Numbered from the stretch's first letter, positions 9,137 through 18,539 are shown. The stretch: DNA of 64,000 bases from Sandarakinorhabdus limnophila DSM 17366 (GCF_000420765.1 NZ_ATVO01000004.1:23501-87500); one strand, 5' to 3'. Notes: generated from the sequence alone by a model not told the origin. Translations and numbers: made by a program.

Positions 9137-9190
9137 TCACGCCCGAGGGCGTGTAAGTCGCAGACGAAGAAGGGCCGATTGGAAAGCCAT
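9137..9190 (-). CDS. candidate leucine leader peptide of leuA
   Basis: A 17-codon frame, MAFQSALLRLRLTRPRA, has four leucines in a six-residue run (LLRLRL). Its stop lies inside a perfect 6-bp stem (CACGCC/GGCGTG, 9138-9153). A promoter-like pair, TTGCAC (9221-9226) and TATGAA (9197-9202) with 18 bases between, would place the first transcribed base at the A of the ATG, so the message may be leaderless. Alphaproteobacterial trp leaders are known to begin this way. The fit with regulation of leuA, 89 bases further on, is strong but untested. Confidence 0.5.
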   Translation of the reverse strand: MAFQSALLRLRLTRPRA

Positions 9191-9196
9191 GATCTG

Positions 9197-9226
9197 TTCA
9201 TAGCGTGAAGCGGGGGCGCTGTGCAA
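9197..9226 (-). promoter_or_regulatory. candidate leuA promoter
   Basis: TTGCAC at 9221-9226 and TATGAA at 9197-9202, separated by 18 bases, face leuA. The predicted start falls on the ATG of the leader frame at 9190. Confidence 0.45.
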
Positions 9227-9281
9227 GATGGGGCGCAAGATGCCGCCTTGCTCTTGCAGCCATTGCGGGCATGAAGACATC

Positions 9282-9743
9282 ATGGACCAGATTTTTTCCG
9301 CCGCCGATATCGGTTCGGCCATCCAGAGCGCCCTGGCACCGGTGTTCCTGCTCACCGCCATCGCCGGGCTGCTCAACGTGCTGGTTCACCGCCTGTCGCG
9401 GGTGGTGGACCGGGCGCGCCACCTTGAAGCCAATGCGGCAGGCTTTGCCGCCGACAAGCGCCGCATCGCCATCGACGATCTGGCGGTGCTGGCCAAACGC
9501 ATGGCCCCCGCCAATTGGGCGATCGCGCTGTGCACCATGGCCGCTCTGCTGGTGTGCCTGGTGGTGGCACTGCTGTTCCTTGAACAACTGGTCGGCGGCC
9601 GGCTCGATGTGGTGGTGGCCTTGATGTTCATCGCCGCCACCATGCTGCTCACCGGCGGGCTGATGCTGTTCCTGTGGGAAGTGCAACTGGCGCTGCGCAG
9701 TGTGCGGGTCAGGGCTGCGTTGCTGCTGGAAGAGCGGATCTAA
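9282..9743 (+). CDS. DUF2721 membrane protein
   Basis: 153 residues with an N-terminal amphipathic segment, a hydrophobic helix SALAPVFLLTAIAGLLNVL, a charged RLSRVVDRARHLE stretch, and two more membrane helices near 75-100 and 105-130. This fits DUF2721, a family of inner-membrane proteins with no assigned function. The start at 9282 was chosen as MDQIFSAADI; a longer frame would add a Cys-rich N-terminus within the leuA promoter region. Confidence 0.82.
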   Translation: MDQIFSAADIGSAIQSALAPVFLLTAIAGLLNVLVHRLSRVVDRARHLEANAAGFAADKRRIAIDDLAVLAKRMAPANWAIALCTMAALLVCLVVALLFLEQLVGGRLDVVVALMFIAATMLLTGGLMLFLWEVQLALRSVRVRAALLLEERI

Positions 9744-9875
9744 CATATCCATATTAACAAAATAATAATTAAAGTTTAACTATCGGCGCATCTGATTTGT
9801 GGCACCATCTCGGTGATGCTGGTTTTTGCCCGACTCGCGGGGATGTCGGGCGCCCAGTCGATCAAGGAGTGCAAG

Positions 9876-10583
9876 ATGCTGCGCAAACTTGTTATCGCCG
9901 GGATCATCGGCACGTGCGCCATGCCGGCCATGGCGGCCAATCTGCTGACCAATGGCGGCTTCGAAAGCGGCAGCCTTGCCGGCTGGACGCAAACCATCGC
10001 TCCGTCATCCAATGGCACCAGCGGCGTTTACGCCAATGGATCGAACGCGCCGAATTCGGGTCAGAGCACGACTGTGAATGCCAACGGCGGAAGTTTCGTC
10101 TATCTCACGGGCCAAGGCGGCCCGGGCGCCTACGAAATTCGCCAGTCGTTCACGCTGGCCAGCGCACAGACCGTAACGGTCAAGTTCGATCACTTCGCGA
10201 ACAATTACGGTGGCCAGGTGTTCTCCGGCAACGGCCTTGATCCGTTTGCTGGCCAGCCAGTGCAGTTTGCGTTGGTTGACCTGATCCCCGGTGCCACCGG
10301 GGCGTTCAGCACCGCCGGCCAGATCCAGAGCTTCTACAGCGGGGCTGATGGCGGCGCCAATCCCAATCCGTGGACCAGCTACAGCTTCAACGTCAATCTG
10401 GGCGCTGGCACTTATGCAATCCGTTTCGCCCAAGCCGATAACCAGCTGTTCTTCACGCAAGGCGTGGACAATGTCTCGGTGAGTGGGGCCATCCCGGAAC
10501 CGGCCAGCTGGGCGATGCTGATTGCCGGCTTTGGCCTGGTTGGTGCCGCCGGGCGCCGTCGCCGGGCAACAGTCGCCGCCTGA
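9876..10583 (+). CDS. PEPxxWA-CTERM sorting domain protein
   Basis: 235 residues: signal peptide MLRKLVIAGIIGTCAMPAMA, a beta-rich Gly/Asn/Ser mature region beginning ANLLTNGGFESG, and the C-terminal tripartite tail IPEPASWAM, hydrophobic helix, RRRR. Such tails are recognised by exosortases, which cleave and attach or release the protein at the cell surface. The N-terminal NGGFE region resembles carbohydrate-binding-like modules of this group. AAGGAG precedes the ATG. No exosortase gene lies in the window. Confidence 0.9.
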   Translation: MLRKLVIAGIIGTCAMPAMAANLLTNGGFESGSLAGWTQTIAPSSNGTSGVYANGSNAPNSGQSTTVNANGGSFVYLTGQGGPGAYEIRQSFTLASAQTVTVKFDHFANNYGGQVFSGNGLDPFAGQPVQFALVDLIPGATGAFSTAGQIQSFYSGADGGANPNPWTSYSFNVNLGAGTYAIRFAQADNQLFFTQGVDNVSVSGAIPEPASWAMLIAGFGLVGAAGRRRRATVAA

Positions 10584-10600
10584 ACAGCAACGCCAACATG

Positions 10601-10640
10601 AAAAAGGGCCTGCCGGTGTGCACCGGCAGGCCCTTTTTTT
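10601..10640. terminator. bidirectional intrinsic terminator
   Basis: GGGCCTGCCGGTG and CACCGGCAGGCCC form a near-perfect 13-bp stem around a tiny loop, flanked by AAAAA on the left and TTTTTTT on the right. It serves both the PEP-CTERM gene and the converging ilvC. Confidence 0.92.
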
Positions 10641-10655
10641 CGCCGACGCTGGCGC

Positions 10656-11717
<1,062 letters not shown>

Positions 11718-12227
11718 TTAAACCGCCTCCGCGCCCCGGGCAATCGCAACAACGCCGGTGCGGGCGACCTCGACGAGGCCCACCTCCCGCATCAGGGCGA
11801 TGAACTGGTTCACCTTCTCGGATGAGCCCGACACTTCGAACACGAAGCTGGCCGTGCTGGTATCAACCGGGCGAGCGCGGAAAATATCGGCGAGGCGCAG
11901 CGCCTCGACACGCTTGTCGCCCACGCCGGCCACCTTCACCAGCGCCATCTCGCGCTCCACGTGCGGGCCCCAATCGGTCAGGTCCACCACCTTGTGCACC
12001 GGCACCAGCCGATCGAGTTGCGCCATGATCTGGTCGATCACCGGCGGCGGGCCGTTGGTGACAACAGTGATCCGGCTGACGGCATGATCATCCGAAACAT
12101 CGGCCACCGTCAGGCTCTCGATATTATAACCACGCGCCGAGAACAGGCCAACGATGCGGGCCAGCACGCCGGCTTCGTTATCAACAAGGATCGACAGCGT
12201 GTGCCGTTCGGAAGGAAGATGCTTCAT
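11718..12227 (-). CDS. ilvN: acetolactate synthase small (regulatory) subunit
   Basis: 169 residues with an N-terminal ACT domain (HTLSILVDNEAGVLARIVGLFS) and the C-terminal domain characteristic of IlvN/IlvH. It confers valine feedback control and boosts activity of the large subunit. Its ATG overlaps the ilvB stop as TGATG, so the two subunits are translationally coupled. Confidence 0.96.
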   Translation of the reverse strand: MKHLPSERHTLSILVDNEAGVLARIVGLFSARGYNIESLTVADVSDDHAVSRITVVTNGPPPVIDQIMAQLDRLVPVHKVVDLTDWGPHVEREMALVKVAGVGDKRVEALRLADIFRARPVDTSTASFVFEVSGSSEKVNQFIALMREVGLVEVARTGVVAIARGAEAV

Positions 12228-13975
12228 CAGACCAGTGCCTTCGCATCATCATCGGCCTCGCCGCGCTCATCGGCGGCCGAAAGAATCATGTCGGTATGCG
12301 ACGCGCCCGACGGGATCATCGGGAAGCAGTTGGCGAGTTTTGCCACCCGGCAATCGACCATCACCGGGCCGGGGTGATCGATCATGGCCTGGATGCCAGC
12401 ATCCAGATCATCCGGCCCTTCAATGGTGATGCCCTTCCAGCCATAGGCTTCGGCCAGTTTCACGAAGTCCGGCAGGCTGTCGCTATAGCTTTCACTGTAG
12501 CGGCCGCCGTGGTTCAGCTCCTGCCACTGGCGGACCATGCCCATATATTCATTGTTGATGATGAACACCTTCACCGGCAGGCGATATTGCGTCGCCGTGC
12601 CCAGTTCCTGGATGTTCATCTGGATGCTGGCTTCGCCGGCAATATCGATCACCAGTGCGCCCGGATAGGCCAGTTGCGCACCGATGGCGGCCGGCAGACC
12701 ATAGCCCATGGTGCCAAGCCCGCCGCTGGTCAGCCACTTGTTGGGTTCATGGAACCCGAAATGCTGCGCCGCCCACATCTGGTGCTGGCCAACTTCGGTG
12801 GAGATGATCGGCTTCCTGGCCTTGGTCATCTCGTACAGCCGCTGGATCGCCTTCTGCGGCAGCAAGGCATCGCCCTTCTGCTCGAAGCCGAAGCTGTTGC
12901 GGCTGCGCCAGCCCTTGATCTGTTCCCACCATGCCTTTTGATCGGCTGCCCGGTGCCCGCGCGCGCGCCAGACTTTCAGCATGTCTTCCATCACGCTGCC
13001 AACGTCGCCCTGGATGGCCAGATCAACCCGCACCGTCTTGTTGAAGCTAGAACGATCGATATCAACATGGATCTTGCGGCTGGTCGGGCTGAACGCATCC
13101 AGCCGGCCCGTCACGCGATCGTCAAAACGCGCACCCAGGCACAGCATCAGGTCGCACTTGTTCATTGCCATATTGGCTTCGTAACTGCCGTGCATGCCCA
13201 GCATGCCAAGGAATTGCGGGTGATCATCGGGCACACTGCCCAACCCCATCAGTGTGGAGGTGACCGGCGCTCCGGTCGCCTTGGCCAGTTCACGCAGCAA
13301 CTGGCTGGCCACCGGCCCCGAATTGATGACGCCGCCGCCGGTATAAAGAATGGGCCGCTCGGCCGCCGCCAACATGTCCACAGCGGCTTCGATGGCAGCG
13401 AGATCGCCCTTCACCTGCGGCTTGTAGGTCTTGTGGCTGATCACGCCGGGCTTGGTATAGCGGGCCTTCATGATCTGCACGTCCTTGGGGATATCGATCA
13501 CCACCGGGCCGGGGCGACCGGAGCGCGCGATATAGAAGGCCTCGTGCAGCACCGGGCCGAGCCTTGCTGTCTCCTGCACCAGATAATTATGCTTGGAACA
13601 GTGGCGCGTGATGCCCACCGTGTCGCATTCCTGGAAGGCATCGGTGCCGATGAGATGCGTCGGCACCTGGCCGGTGAGCACCACCAGCGGGATCGAATCC
13701 ATCAGCGCATCGGTGATGCCGGTCACGGCATTGGTGGCGCCGGGGCCGGAGGTGACGAGCACCACGCCCACCTTGCCGCTGCTGCGCGCATAGCCTTCGG
13801 CGGCATGCACGGCGGCCTGTTCATGGCGGACGAGAATATGGCGGATGCGATTCTGCTGGAACAGCGCATCATAAATCGGCAACACGGCGCCGCCGGGATA
13901 GCCAAAGACCACCTCTACCCCCAGATCGGTGAGGGCCTGCACAACAATGTCGGCGCCGGTCATTTCCGTGCCCAT
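12227..13975 (-). CDS. ilvB: acetolactate synthase large subunit
   Basis: 582 residues, a thiamine-diphosphate enzyme. The catalytic Glu is in RHEQAAVHAAEGYAR; the cofactor-binding motif in the C-terminal domain reads AGEASIQMNIQE, the variant usual in alphaproteobacteria in place of GDGS. It makes acetolactate from pyruvate. The ATG at 13975 (MGTEMTGADIV) follows GGATAGAG; an upstream TTG at 13993 and an internal ATG at 13963 are alternatives. First gene of ilvB-ilvN-ilvC. Confidence 0.96.
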   Translation of the reverse strand: MGTEMTGADIVVQALTDLGVEVVFGYPGGAVLPIYDALFQQNRIRHILVRHEQAAVHAAEGYARSSGKVGVVLVTSGPGATNAVTGITDALMDSIPLVVLTGQVPTHLIGTDAFQECDTVGITRHCSKHNYLVQETARLGPVLHEAFYIARSGRPGPVVIDIPKDVQIMKARYTKPGVISHKTYKPQVKGDLAAIEAAVDMLAAAERPILYTGGGVINSGPVASQLLRELAKATGAPVTSTLMGLGSVPDDHPQFLGMLGMHGSYEANMAMNKCDLMLCLGARFDDRVTGRLDAFSPTSRKIHVDIDRSSFNKTVRVDLAIQGDVGSVMEDMLKVWRARGHRAADQKAWWEQIKGWRSRNSFGFEQKGDALLPQKAIQRLYEMTKARKPIISTEVGQHQMWAAQHFGFHEPNKWLTSGGLGTMGYGLPAAIGAQLAYPGALVIDIAGEASIQMNIQELGTATQYRLPVKVFIINNEYMGMVRQWQELNHGGRYSESYSDSLPDFVKLAEAYGWKGITIEGPDDLDAGIQAMIDHPGPVMVDCRVAKLANCFPMIPSGASHTDMILSAADERGEADDDAKALV

Positions 13976-14020
13976 GATCTCTATCCCACGCAAGAACGGC
14001 CGCAGATCGGCGACCGCATG

Positions 14021-14049
14021 CTGTTATGGGAAGGAAAATGGCAGGTCAA
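14021..14049 (-). promoter_or_regulatory. candidate ilvB promoter
   Basis: TTGACC at 14044-14049 and TAACAG at 14021-14026 with a 17-base spacer, facing ilvB and ending about 46 bases before its ATG. I see no convincing leader peptide between it and the gene. Confidence 0.45.
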
Positions 14050-14133
14050 CCGCTTTTTGCGTAATTAAAATACGAAATGATGCCAATTGACGCAATTCTC
14101 GAATGATGGATGGCATCTGGAGCCTTCTGAAAC

Positions 14134-14166
14134 GAAAAATGGGGCCCGGCATGCGCCAGGCCCCAT
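14134..14166 (-). terminator. intrinsic terminator after PEP-CTERM gene
   Basis: Read leftward, ATGGGGCC and GGCCCCAT form the stem with a 12-base loop, followed by TTTTCGTTT. It ends transcription of the PEP-CTERM gene before the ilvB promoter. Confidence 0.85.
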
Positions 14167-14200
14167 CTTCTGTGCCGGAATGCCAGTCCGCTGGCAGCAG

Positions 14201-14950
14201 TCAGGCAGCAACGACGGTCTTGCGACGGCGCGCGGCCAAACCGACGAAGCCAAAGCCGAGCAGCAGCAGAGCCCAGCTCGACGGTTCGGGAACAACCGTC
14301 GGCGTCGGCGGGATGATGATGGTTGCCGGATCGGTGGTGGCAACGGCAAAGGCGCGATCAATCACGATGTCCTTTGATGCGCCGCCTAGGTTCGAATTGA
14401 ACACGAAGGCCGTGGTGTAATAGCCGGCCTGCGTGATCTGGCCGACGCCCGAAACATTCTGCCAGACACGGCCGGGTGCGCCCGAAATGACTGCGGTGGC
14501 AGCAACTGGGGCGCCAATGATCGTGGCGCGGAAACTGGAATTGCCCGGATTGGCGAGGCCGTTGGCGGTCAGGAAATAGCTGAAGCCCAGCCGGTAATTA
14601 CCGACCCGCAGATAGGTGAGCTGCGACATGGTTTCGTTGACCGACAGATCGCCAACGAAATAAGCGGCCTTGCCGCCAACCGCATCGGGGCTGGCCGAAA
14701 CACTATTGTCAGCAAACACGCTCTCGCCGAAGGCGCCATTGGGGTAGCTCGCCGTGCTGTTGTAGTTGATGACGCTGGCCGGCGCGTTGCTTGGCACATT
14801 GGACTTGGTCCACTGCAGGAAGCCGCCCGTGCCAACCGCACCCGCTTCGAAACTGCCGTTCTTGATGAGGTTGGTCACCGCTGCAGCGGGAGCAGCGACC
14901 GAGGCCGCAGCCAGTACCACCGCATTGATGGCAAGATTCTTGAAGTGCAT
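14201..14950 (-). CDS. PEPxxWA-CTERM sorting domain protein, sigma-54 promoter
   Basis: 249 residues: signal peptide MHFKNLAINAVVLAAASVAA, mature region opening TNLIKNGSFEAG, and tail VPEPSSWAL, hydrophobic helix, RRRK. It is an exosortase substrate of the same general type as the two other PEP-CTERM genes here, and the shared NGSFE/NGGFE opening suggests a related beta-sandwich module. The ATG at 14950 was chosen because the signal peptide starts there and AGGAG precedes it. A consensus sigma-54 promoter lies ~85 bases upstream, so expression probably depends on RpoN and an enhancer-binding protein. Confidence 0.9.
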   Translation of the reverse strand: MHFKNLAINAVVLAAASVAAPAAAVTNLIKNGSFEAGAVGTGGFLQWTKSNVPSNAPASVINYNSTASYPNGAFGESVFADNSVSASPDAVGGKAAYFVGDLSVNETMSQLTYLRVGNYRLGFSYFLTANGLANPGNSSFRATIIGAPVAATAVISGAPGRVWQNVSGVGQITQAGYYTTAFVFNSNLGGASKDIVIDRAFAVATTDPATIIIPPTPTVVPEPSSWALLLLGFGFVGLAARRRKTVVAA

Positions 14951-15034
14951 CTGAAAAAAGCTCCTGGAAACCATGATCCGGCGACCATCAATGCGTGCAG
15001 CCACACACTGAAAGACGACGTTGATCCAGCCGAA

Positions 15035-15050
15035 TGCAACGACCGTGCCA
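15035..15050 (-). promoter_or_regulatory. sigma-54 (-24/-12) promoter of the PEP-CTERM gene
   Basis: Read leftward, TGGCACG, four bases, TTGCA: a perfect match to the RpoN consensus TGGCACG-N4-TTGCW. The predicted start near 15024 gives a 5' leader of about 74 bases before the ATG at 14950. Confidence 0.8.
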
Positions 15051-15085
15051 AGAAATGCGATCATTCAATATCAAGGAGTTAAATG

Positions 15086-15114
15086 GTAAACTTTCGGTTA
15101 ACTGTAAAGTATAC
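15086..15114. promoter_or_regulatory. imperfect dyad upstream of the sigma-54 promoter
   Basis: GTAAACTTT, 11 bases, AAAGTATAC: eight of nine positions match as an inverted repeat. It sits roughly 60-90 bases upstream of the predicted start, where an enhancer-binding protein such as PrsR of PEP-CTERM systems could bind. The site-protein link is inference. Confidence 0.45.
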
Positions 15115-15139
15115 CGACAGTCCCACGCGCAACCGACAA

Positions 15140-15421
15140 TCAGGAGACGACTTCCGGCAACCCGTTCTTGCGGCGGCCAAACACGGCGCCCAGCACCACA
15201 AGGCCCAGCAGGCCGGCGATGATCGGCCCGGTGTCGCCGCTTTCCATGGCGCTGGCGGCTTGGGTCCCCGCGATACCATCCGTCGTACAGGCGGGATCCT
15301 CAGCCGGGCAATCTGCCGGCGCTACCGCGCGCGCGCTGTTTGCCAGGTTCACCATCTGGGTTGCGGCCGCCGGCTGCGCCAGCATCATCAGCATCACCAG
15401 GAAAAACCCACGCCTCAGCAT
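15140..15421 (-). CDS. small secreted protein with sorting-signal-like tail
   Basis: 93 residues: a signal peptide (MLRRGFFLVMLMMLAQPAAA), a short Cys-containing middle (DCPAEDPACTTDG), then GDTGPIIAGLLGLVVLGAVFGRRK, a hydrophobic helix followed by Arg/Lys. The tail has the shape of a surface-sorting signal but lacks a PEP motif. No family recognised. The start at 15421 was chosen for the signal peptide and a preceding GGGGA; ten more N-terminal residues are possible. It lies next to a PEP-CTERM gene on the same strand. Confidence 0.65.
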   Translation of the reverse strand: MLRRGFFLVMLMMLAQPAAATQMVNLANSARAVAPADCPAEDPACTTDGIAGTQAASAMESGDTGPIIAGLLGLVVLGAVFGRRKNGLPEVVS

Positions 15422-15569
15422 CACTGTCCCCACCGCAAAACCAACGCGCAATCACTTCATCGCACCGCAACATGTCCGTCACATGACATGACGACCCCTG
15501 ATAGGGGCGAAATGTCCACTATTGGTTACAGCCAGTTACGGCGCGCGCCCGGCGGTGGTTGCAGCGCGT

Positions 15570-16469
15570 TCAATCGGGGCAGACGCGGCTCCAGTCCGGG
15601 AACTGGTTGCGGGCCCAGGTCTGCTGCCGCTTCTGATATTGGCGGGTGACGATGAGCGCCTGCGCCATTGCGTCGTCGATGCTGCAACGCCCGGCCAGAT
15701 GCGCGGCCAGTTGCGGCACCGCCAATGCCTTCATCACCGGCACCTCGGCCGGCAGCCCCAATGCCAGCAGCGCCGCCACCTCTTCGCGCGCACCCGCCGC
15801 CAGCATGGCCGCCAGCCGGCGCTCAGCCCGTGCATTCAGTTCGGCGCGCGGGCGATCGACGATGATGCCCTGCACCGCCGCCACCCCCAGGCCGCCGTCG
15901 CGGCGCTGCTGCCAATCGGCCAGTGTGCGCCCGGTCGACCGCACCACCTCCAGCGCGCGCAGGGTGCGCTGCCGATCGGCCGGCATCAGCCGGGCGGCGG
16001 CAGCGGGGTCTTCCCGTTCCAGCGCGGCGCGCGCGCTGGCGGTATCGAGCGCCCGCACCTGGGCACGCACCTGTTCGTCAATCGCCGGCACCGGTGCGAG
16101 GCCGTGCACCAGCGCTGTGAGATACATGCCAGTGCCGCCGACGATGATCGGCTGCCGGCCTGAGGCCCGCGCCGCGGCGATCTCGGCCTTGGCCAGTTCC
16201 ACCCAGCGCGCCACGCTGCACACATCAGCGCCGGCGAGAACGCCATAGAGACGATGGGGCACGGCGGCTTCCTCCGCCGCCGTCGGCCGTGCCGAAACGA
16301 TGGCGAGATCGCGATACAACTGGCTGGCATCGGCATTGATGATCACGCCGCCCACAGCACCACAGCCCTGGGCCGCCAGTTCAAGCGCCAGCCCAGACTT
16401 GCCCCCGGCCGTTGGCCCTGTCAGGACGGTGACCCGTTCAGGATCGAGAGAAATGGCAGACGCGCTCAT
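15570..16469 (-). CDS. miaA: tRNA dimethylallyltransferase
   Basis: About 299 residues. The P-loop GPTAGGKSGLALELA is near the N-terminus, followed by INADASQLYRDL with the catalytic Asp-Ser, and by GGTGMYLTALVHGL and the C-terminal RQYQKRQQTWARNQ. It adds the dimethylallyl group to A37 of tRNAs reading UNN codons. Two adjacent ATGs (16472, 16469) are possible; the second has better spacing from AGGG. Either way the gene overlaps the start of the divergent serB by about 17-20 bases. Confidence 0.95.
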   Translation of the reverse strand: MSASAISLDPERVTVLTGPTAGGKSGLALELAAQGCGAVGGVIINADASQLYRDLAIVSARPTAAEEAAVPHRLYGVLAGADVCSVARWVELAKAEIAAARASGRQPIIVGGTGMYLTALVHGLAPVPAIDEQVRAQVRALDTASARAALEREDPAAAARLMPADRQRTLRALEVVRSTGRTLADWQQRRDGGLGVAAVQGIIVDRPRAELNARAERRLAAMLAAGAREEVAALLALGLPAEVPVMKALAVPQLAAHLAGRCSIDDAMAQALIVTRQYQKRQQTWARNQFPDWSRVCPD

Positions 16470-17355
16470 CATCACCCTGGTTGCCGAAGGCGCCTTGTCG
16501 CCCGGCGATGCCTCTGCGGCAAGCGATGTCGTGCGCGGCATTGGCGCCGAAATCGTGGCGCAAAGCTGGCTGGAGGCGGGCGACGCCTACGACATCCTGG
16601 CCCGCGGCGATGCCCCCGCCATCCGCGCTGCGCTGGAAGACGCCCTGCCCGCCGTGGACGTGGTGGTGCAATCGGGCGCCACACCGCGCCGCAAGAAGCT
16701 GATCGTGGCCGACATGGATTCCACCATGATCGCCTGCGAATGCATCGATGAACTGGCCGATTATGCCGGCATCAAGGCCGAAGTCGCCGCCATCACCGAG
16801 GCGGCCATGCGCGGCGAGCTGGATTTTGCCGACGCCTTGAAGGCCCGCGTGGCGCTGCTGAAGGGCCTGCCCGTCGCCACGCTCGACCAGTGCCGCGAGG
16901 AACGCGTGCGGCTGAACCCCGGAGCGCGACAGTTGGTGCAGACGATGACCGCCAACGGCGCGCGCTCGCTGCTCGTTTCTGGCGGTTTCATGCCCTTTGC
17001 CGTGCCGGTGGCGCGCGAAATCGGGTTTGCCCGCGTGCTGGCCAATCGGCTGGATGTCACCAAGGTTGGTGATGTCGACGTGCTGGCCGGCACCGTGCCC
17101 GAACCCATTGTCGATGCCGCCGCCAAGAAGGCGCTGCTCGAAGCCGACGGCACGCCGATGCGCGCCGCGCTGGCGGTGGGCGACGGCGCCAACGATATTC
17201 CGATGATCCAGGCGGCGATGGCCGGCGGCGGGCTGGGCATCGCCTATCACGCCAAGCCGAAGGCCGCTGCCGCTGCCCAAGCCCATGTTCGCCATGGCGA
17301 TCTCACCGTTCTGCTGCGCGCGCAGGGGTATCGCCGCGCCGAATGGGTGAATTAG
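16453..17355 (+). CDS. serB: phosphoserine phosphatase
   Basis: 300 residues. An N-terminal ACT-like region of ~75 residues precedes the HAD phosphatase domain: nucleophile motif DMDST at 87-91, VSGGF in the middle and GDGANDIPMI late in the protein. It makes serine from phosphoserine. GAGAG precedes the ATG. The gene overlaps divergent miaA at the start and, at the end, its stop overlaps that of the convergent DUF2177 gene within TTAG. Confidence 0.95.
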   Translation: MADALIITLVAEGALSPGDASAASDVVRGIGAEIVAQSWLEAGDAYDILARGDAPAIRAALEDALPAVDVVVQSGATPRRKKLIVADMDSTMIACECIDELADYAGIKAEVAAITEAAMRGELDFADALKARVALLKGLPVATLDQCREERVRLNPGARQLVQTMTANGARSLLVSGGFMPFAVPVAREIGFARVLANRLDVTKVGDVDVLAGTVPEPIVDAAAKKALLEADGTPMRAALAVGDGANDIPMIQAAMAGGGLGIAYHAKPKAAAAAQAHVRHGDLTVLLRAQGYRRAEWVN

Positions 17356-17759
17356 GCCGGGAAGAGCTTCGAAGTGAGCCACGTGCCGGCCGCTGCCGTG
17401 CCGCCGGTGAGGACGGTACCCCACATCAGATCAAGCACGGTCACCTTCAGGCTCCACACTTTCAGCGTTGCATAGTTGGTGAGATCATAGGTGGCATAGC
17501 AGATGAACCCCAGCACCGCGCCCTGCAGCGCCGCCTTGGCCACGCCTTCGGTCAGTCCCGGCCACACGGCGAAATAGACGATGCCGCCAATATAGATGGC
17601 ATAAAAGATCATCGCCGGTGTGAGGCGGAAACCGTTTTCCATCATCACTTCGCCGATTTCCGGCTTGTACAGGCGAGGGGCCATGTTGATCAGCCACACC
17701 GCATCAATGGCGGCAAAGGCAACAAGTGTAAGGCCATAGGCGGCAAGCATCTTGATCAT
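17352..17759 (-). CDS. DUF2177 family membrane protein
   Basis: 135 residues with four hydrophobic segments (about 5-25, 48-68, 72-92, 105-125). Its DAVWLINMAPRLY near residue 19 and CYATYDLTNYATLK near residue 87 are the conserved stretches of DUF2177. The function is unknown. An alternative start four codons earlier at 17771 (MAGAMIKML) is equally possible. Confidence 0.85.
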   Translation of the reverse strand: MIKMLAAYGLTLVAFAAIDAVWLINMAPRLYKPEIGEVMMENGFRLTPAMIFYAIYIGGIVYFAVWPGLTEGVAKAALQGAVLGFICYATYDLTNYATLKVWSLKVTVLDLMWGTVLTGGTAAAGTWLTSKLFPA

Positions 17760-17897
17760 GGCGCCCGCCATAGCCGCGCAGCGCCAAATTGACACCCCAT
17801 TTGACAGCATCCCCCCCCATCCGCGATGCTGTGTCGCTGCCAATGCAGCAAAAGAGCGGCAAGCCGGGTCAACGGCTGTCCAATCCGGGGGAGCAAC

Positions 17898-18530
17898 ATG
17901 CACGGCGAGACGAAGAGCGGACTGTCGCGAGTGCTGGAGTGGCTGATCGTGCGCTTCTATCTCGCCATGGGCTGGAAATCCGTCGCCATCGGGCCAATCC
18001 CGCGCAAGGCGGTGATCATCGCAGCGCCGCACACGTCCAACTGGGATTTCATCTATTATATCGGCCTCACCCGCGATCTGGGCATCGAAACCAGCTTCAT
18101 GGCCAAACGCCAGCTGTTCCGCTGGCCGCTGGGCCGCTTCATGCGGGAAATGGGCGGGGTGGAAGTGAACCGCGAAAAGGGCGGCAATTATGTCCAGTCG
18201 ATGATCGACGAATTCAACCGGCGGGATGATTTTCTGCTCACCATCTGCCCCGAAGGCACGCGCAAATCGGTGGGCCAGTGGAAAACCGGCTTCTATCATA
18301 TCGCGGTGGGCGCGCAGGTGCCGCTGATCGTGGGCATGATGGATTATGCCAAGAAAACCGGCGGGCTCGCGCTGGCCTTCATGCCCACCGGCGATTATGC
18401 CGCCGACATGGCGCGCGTGGAGGAATTCTACCGCTCCACCACCCCCAAGCATCCTGGCAAGGCAATGAAATCGATCATGGCCGCCAGTGTGCAATCCGCC
18501 GAACCTTCCACCATCGACAAGGCTGCCTGA
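17898..18530 (+). CDS. lysophospholipid acyltransferase family protein (PlsC-like)
   Basis: 210 residues. It carries the acyltransferase catalytic motif HTSNWD (H-X4-D) near residue 45 and the acyl-acceptor motif PEGTRKS near 122. The family transfers acyl groups to lysophosphatidate-like acceptors at the inner membrane; the small size and the WDFIYY variant suggest the bacterial subgroup often annotated 1-acylglycerol-3-phosphate acyltransferase. The substrate is unproven. The ATG at 17898 follows GGGGGAG. Nine bases separate it from the DUF1295 gene. Confidence 0.88.
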   Translation: MHGETKSGLSRVLEWLIVRFYLAMGWKSVAIGPIPRKAVIIAAPHTSNWDFIYYIGLTRDLGIETSFMAKRQLFRWPLGRFMREMGGVEVNREKGGNYVQSMIDEFNRRDDFLLTICPEGTRKSVGQWKTGFYHIAVGAQVPLIVGMMDYAKKTGGLALAFMPTGDYAADMARVEEFYRSTTPKHPGKAMKSIMAASVQSAEPSTIDKAA

Positions 18531-18539
18531 GTTCCTCCC

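Noticed and set aside
9800..9816. A second sigma-54 promoter before the PEP-CTERM gene at 9876
   Set aside because: TGGCAC is present, but the -12 element reads CGGT instead of TTGC at the required spacing.
13983..14019. A short frame before ilvB as an attenuation leader peptide
   Set aside because: It has one Ile and one Val in twelve codons and starts almost at the -10 element, so it would not be fully transcribed.
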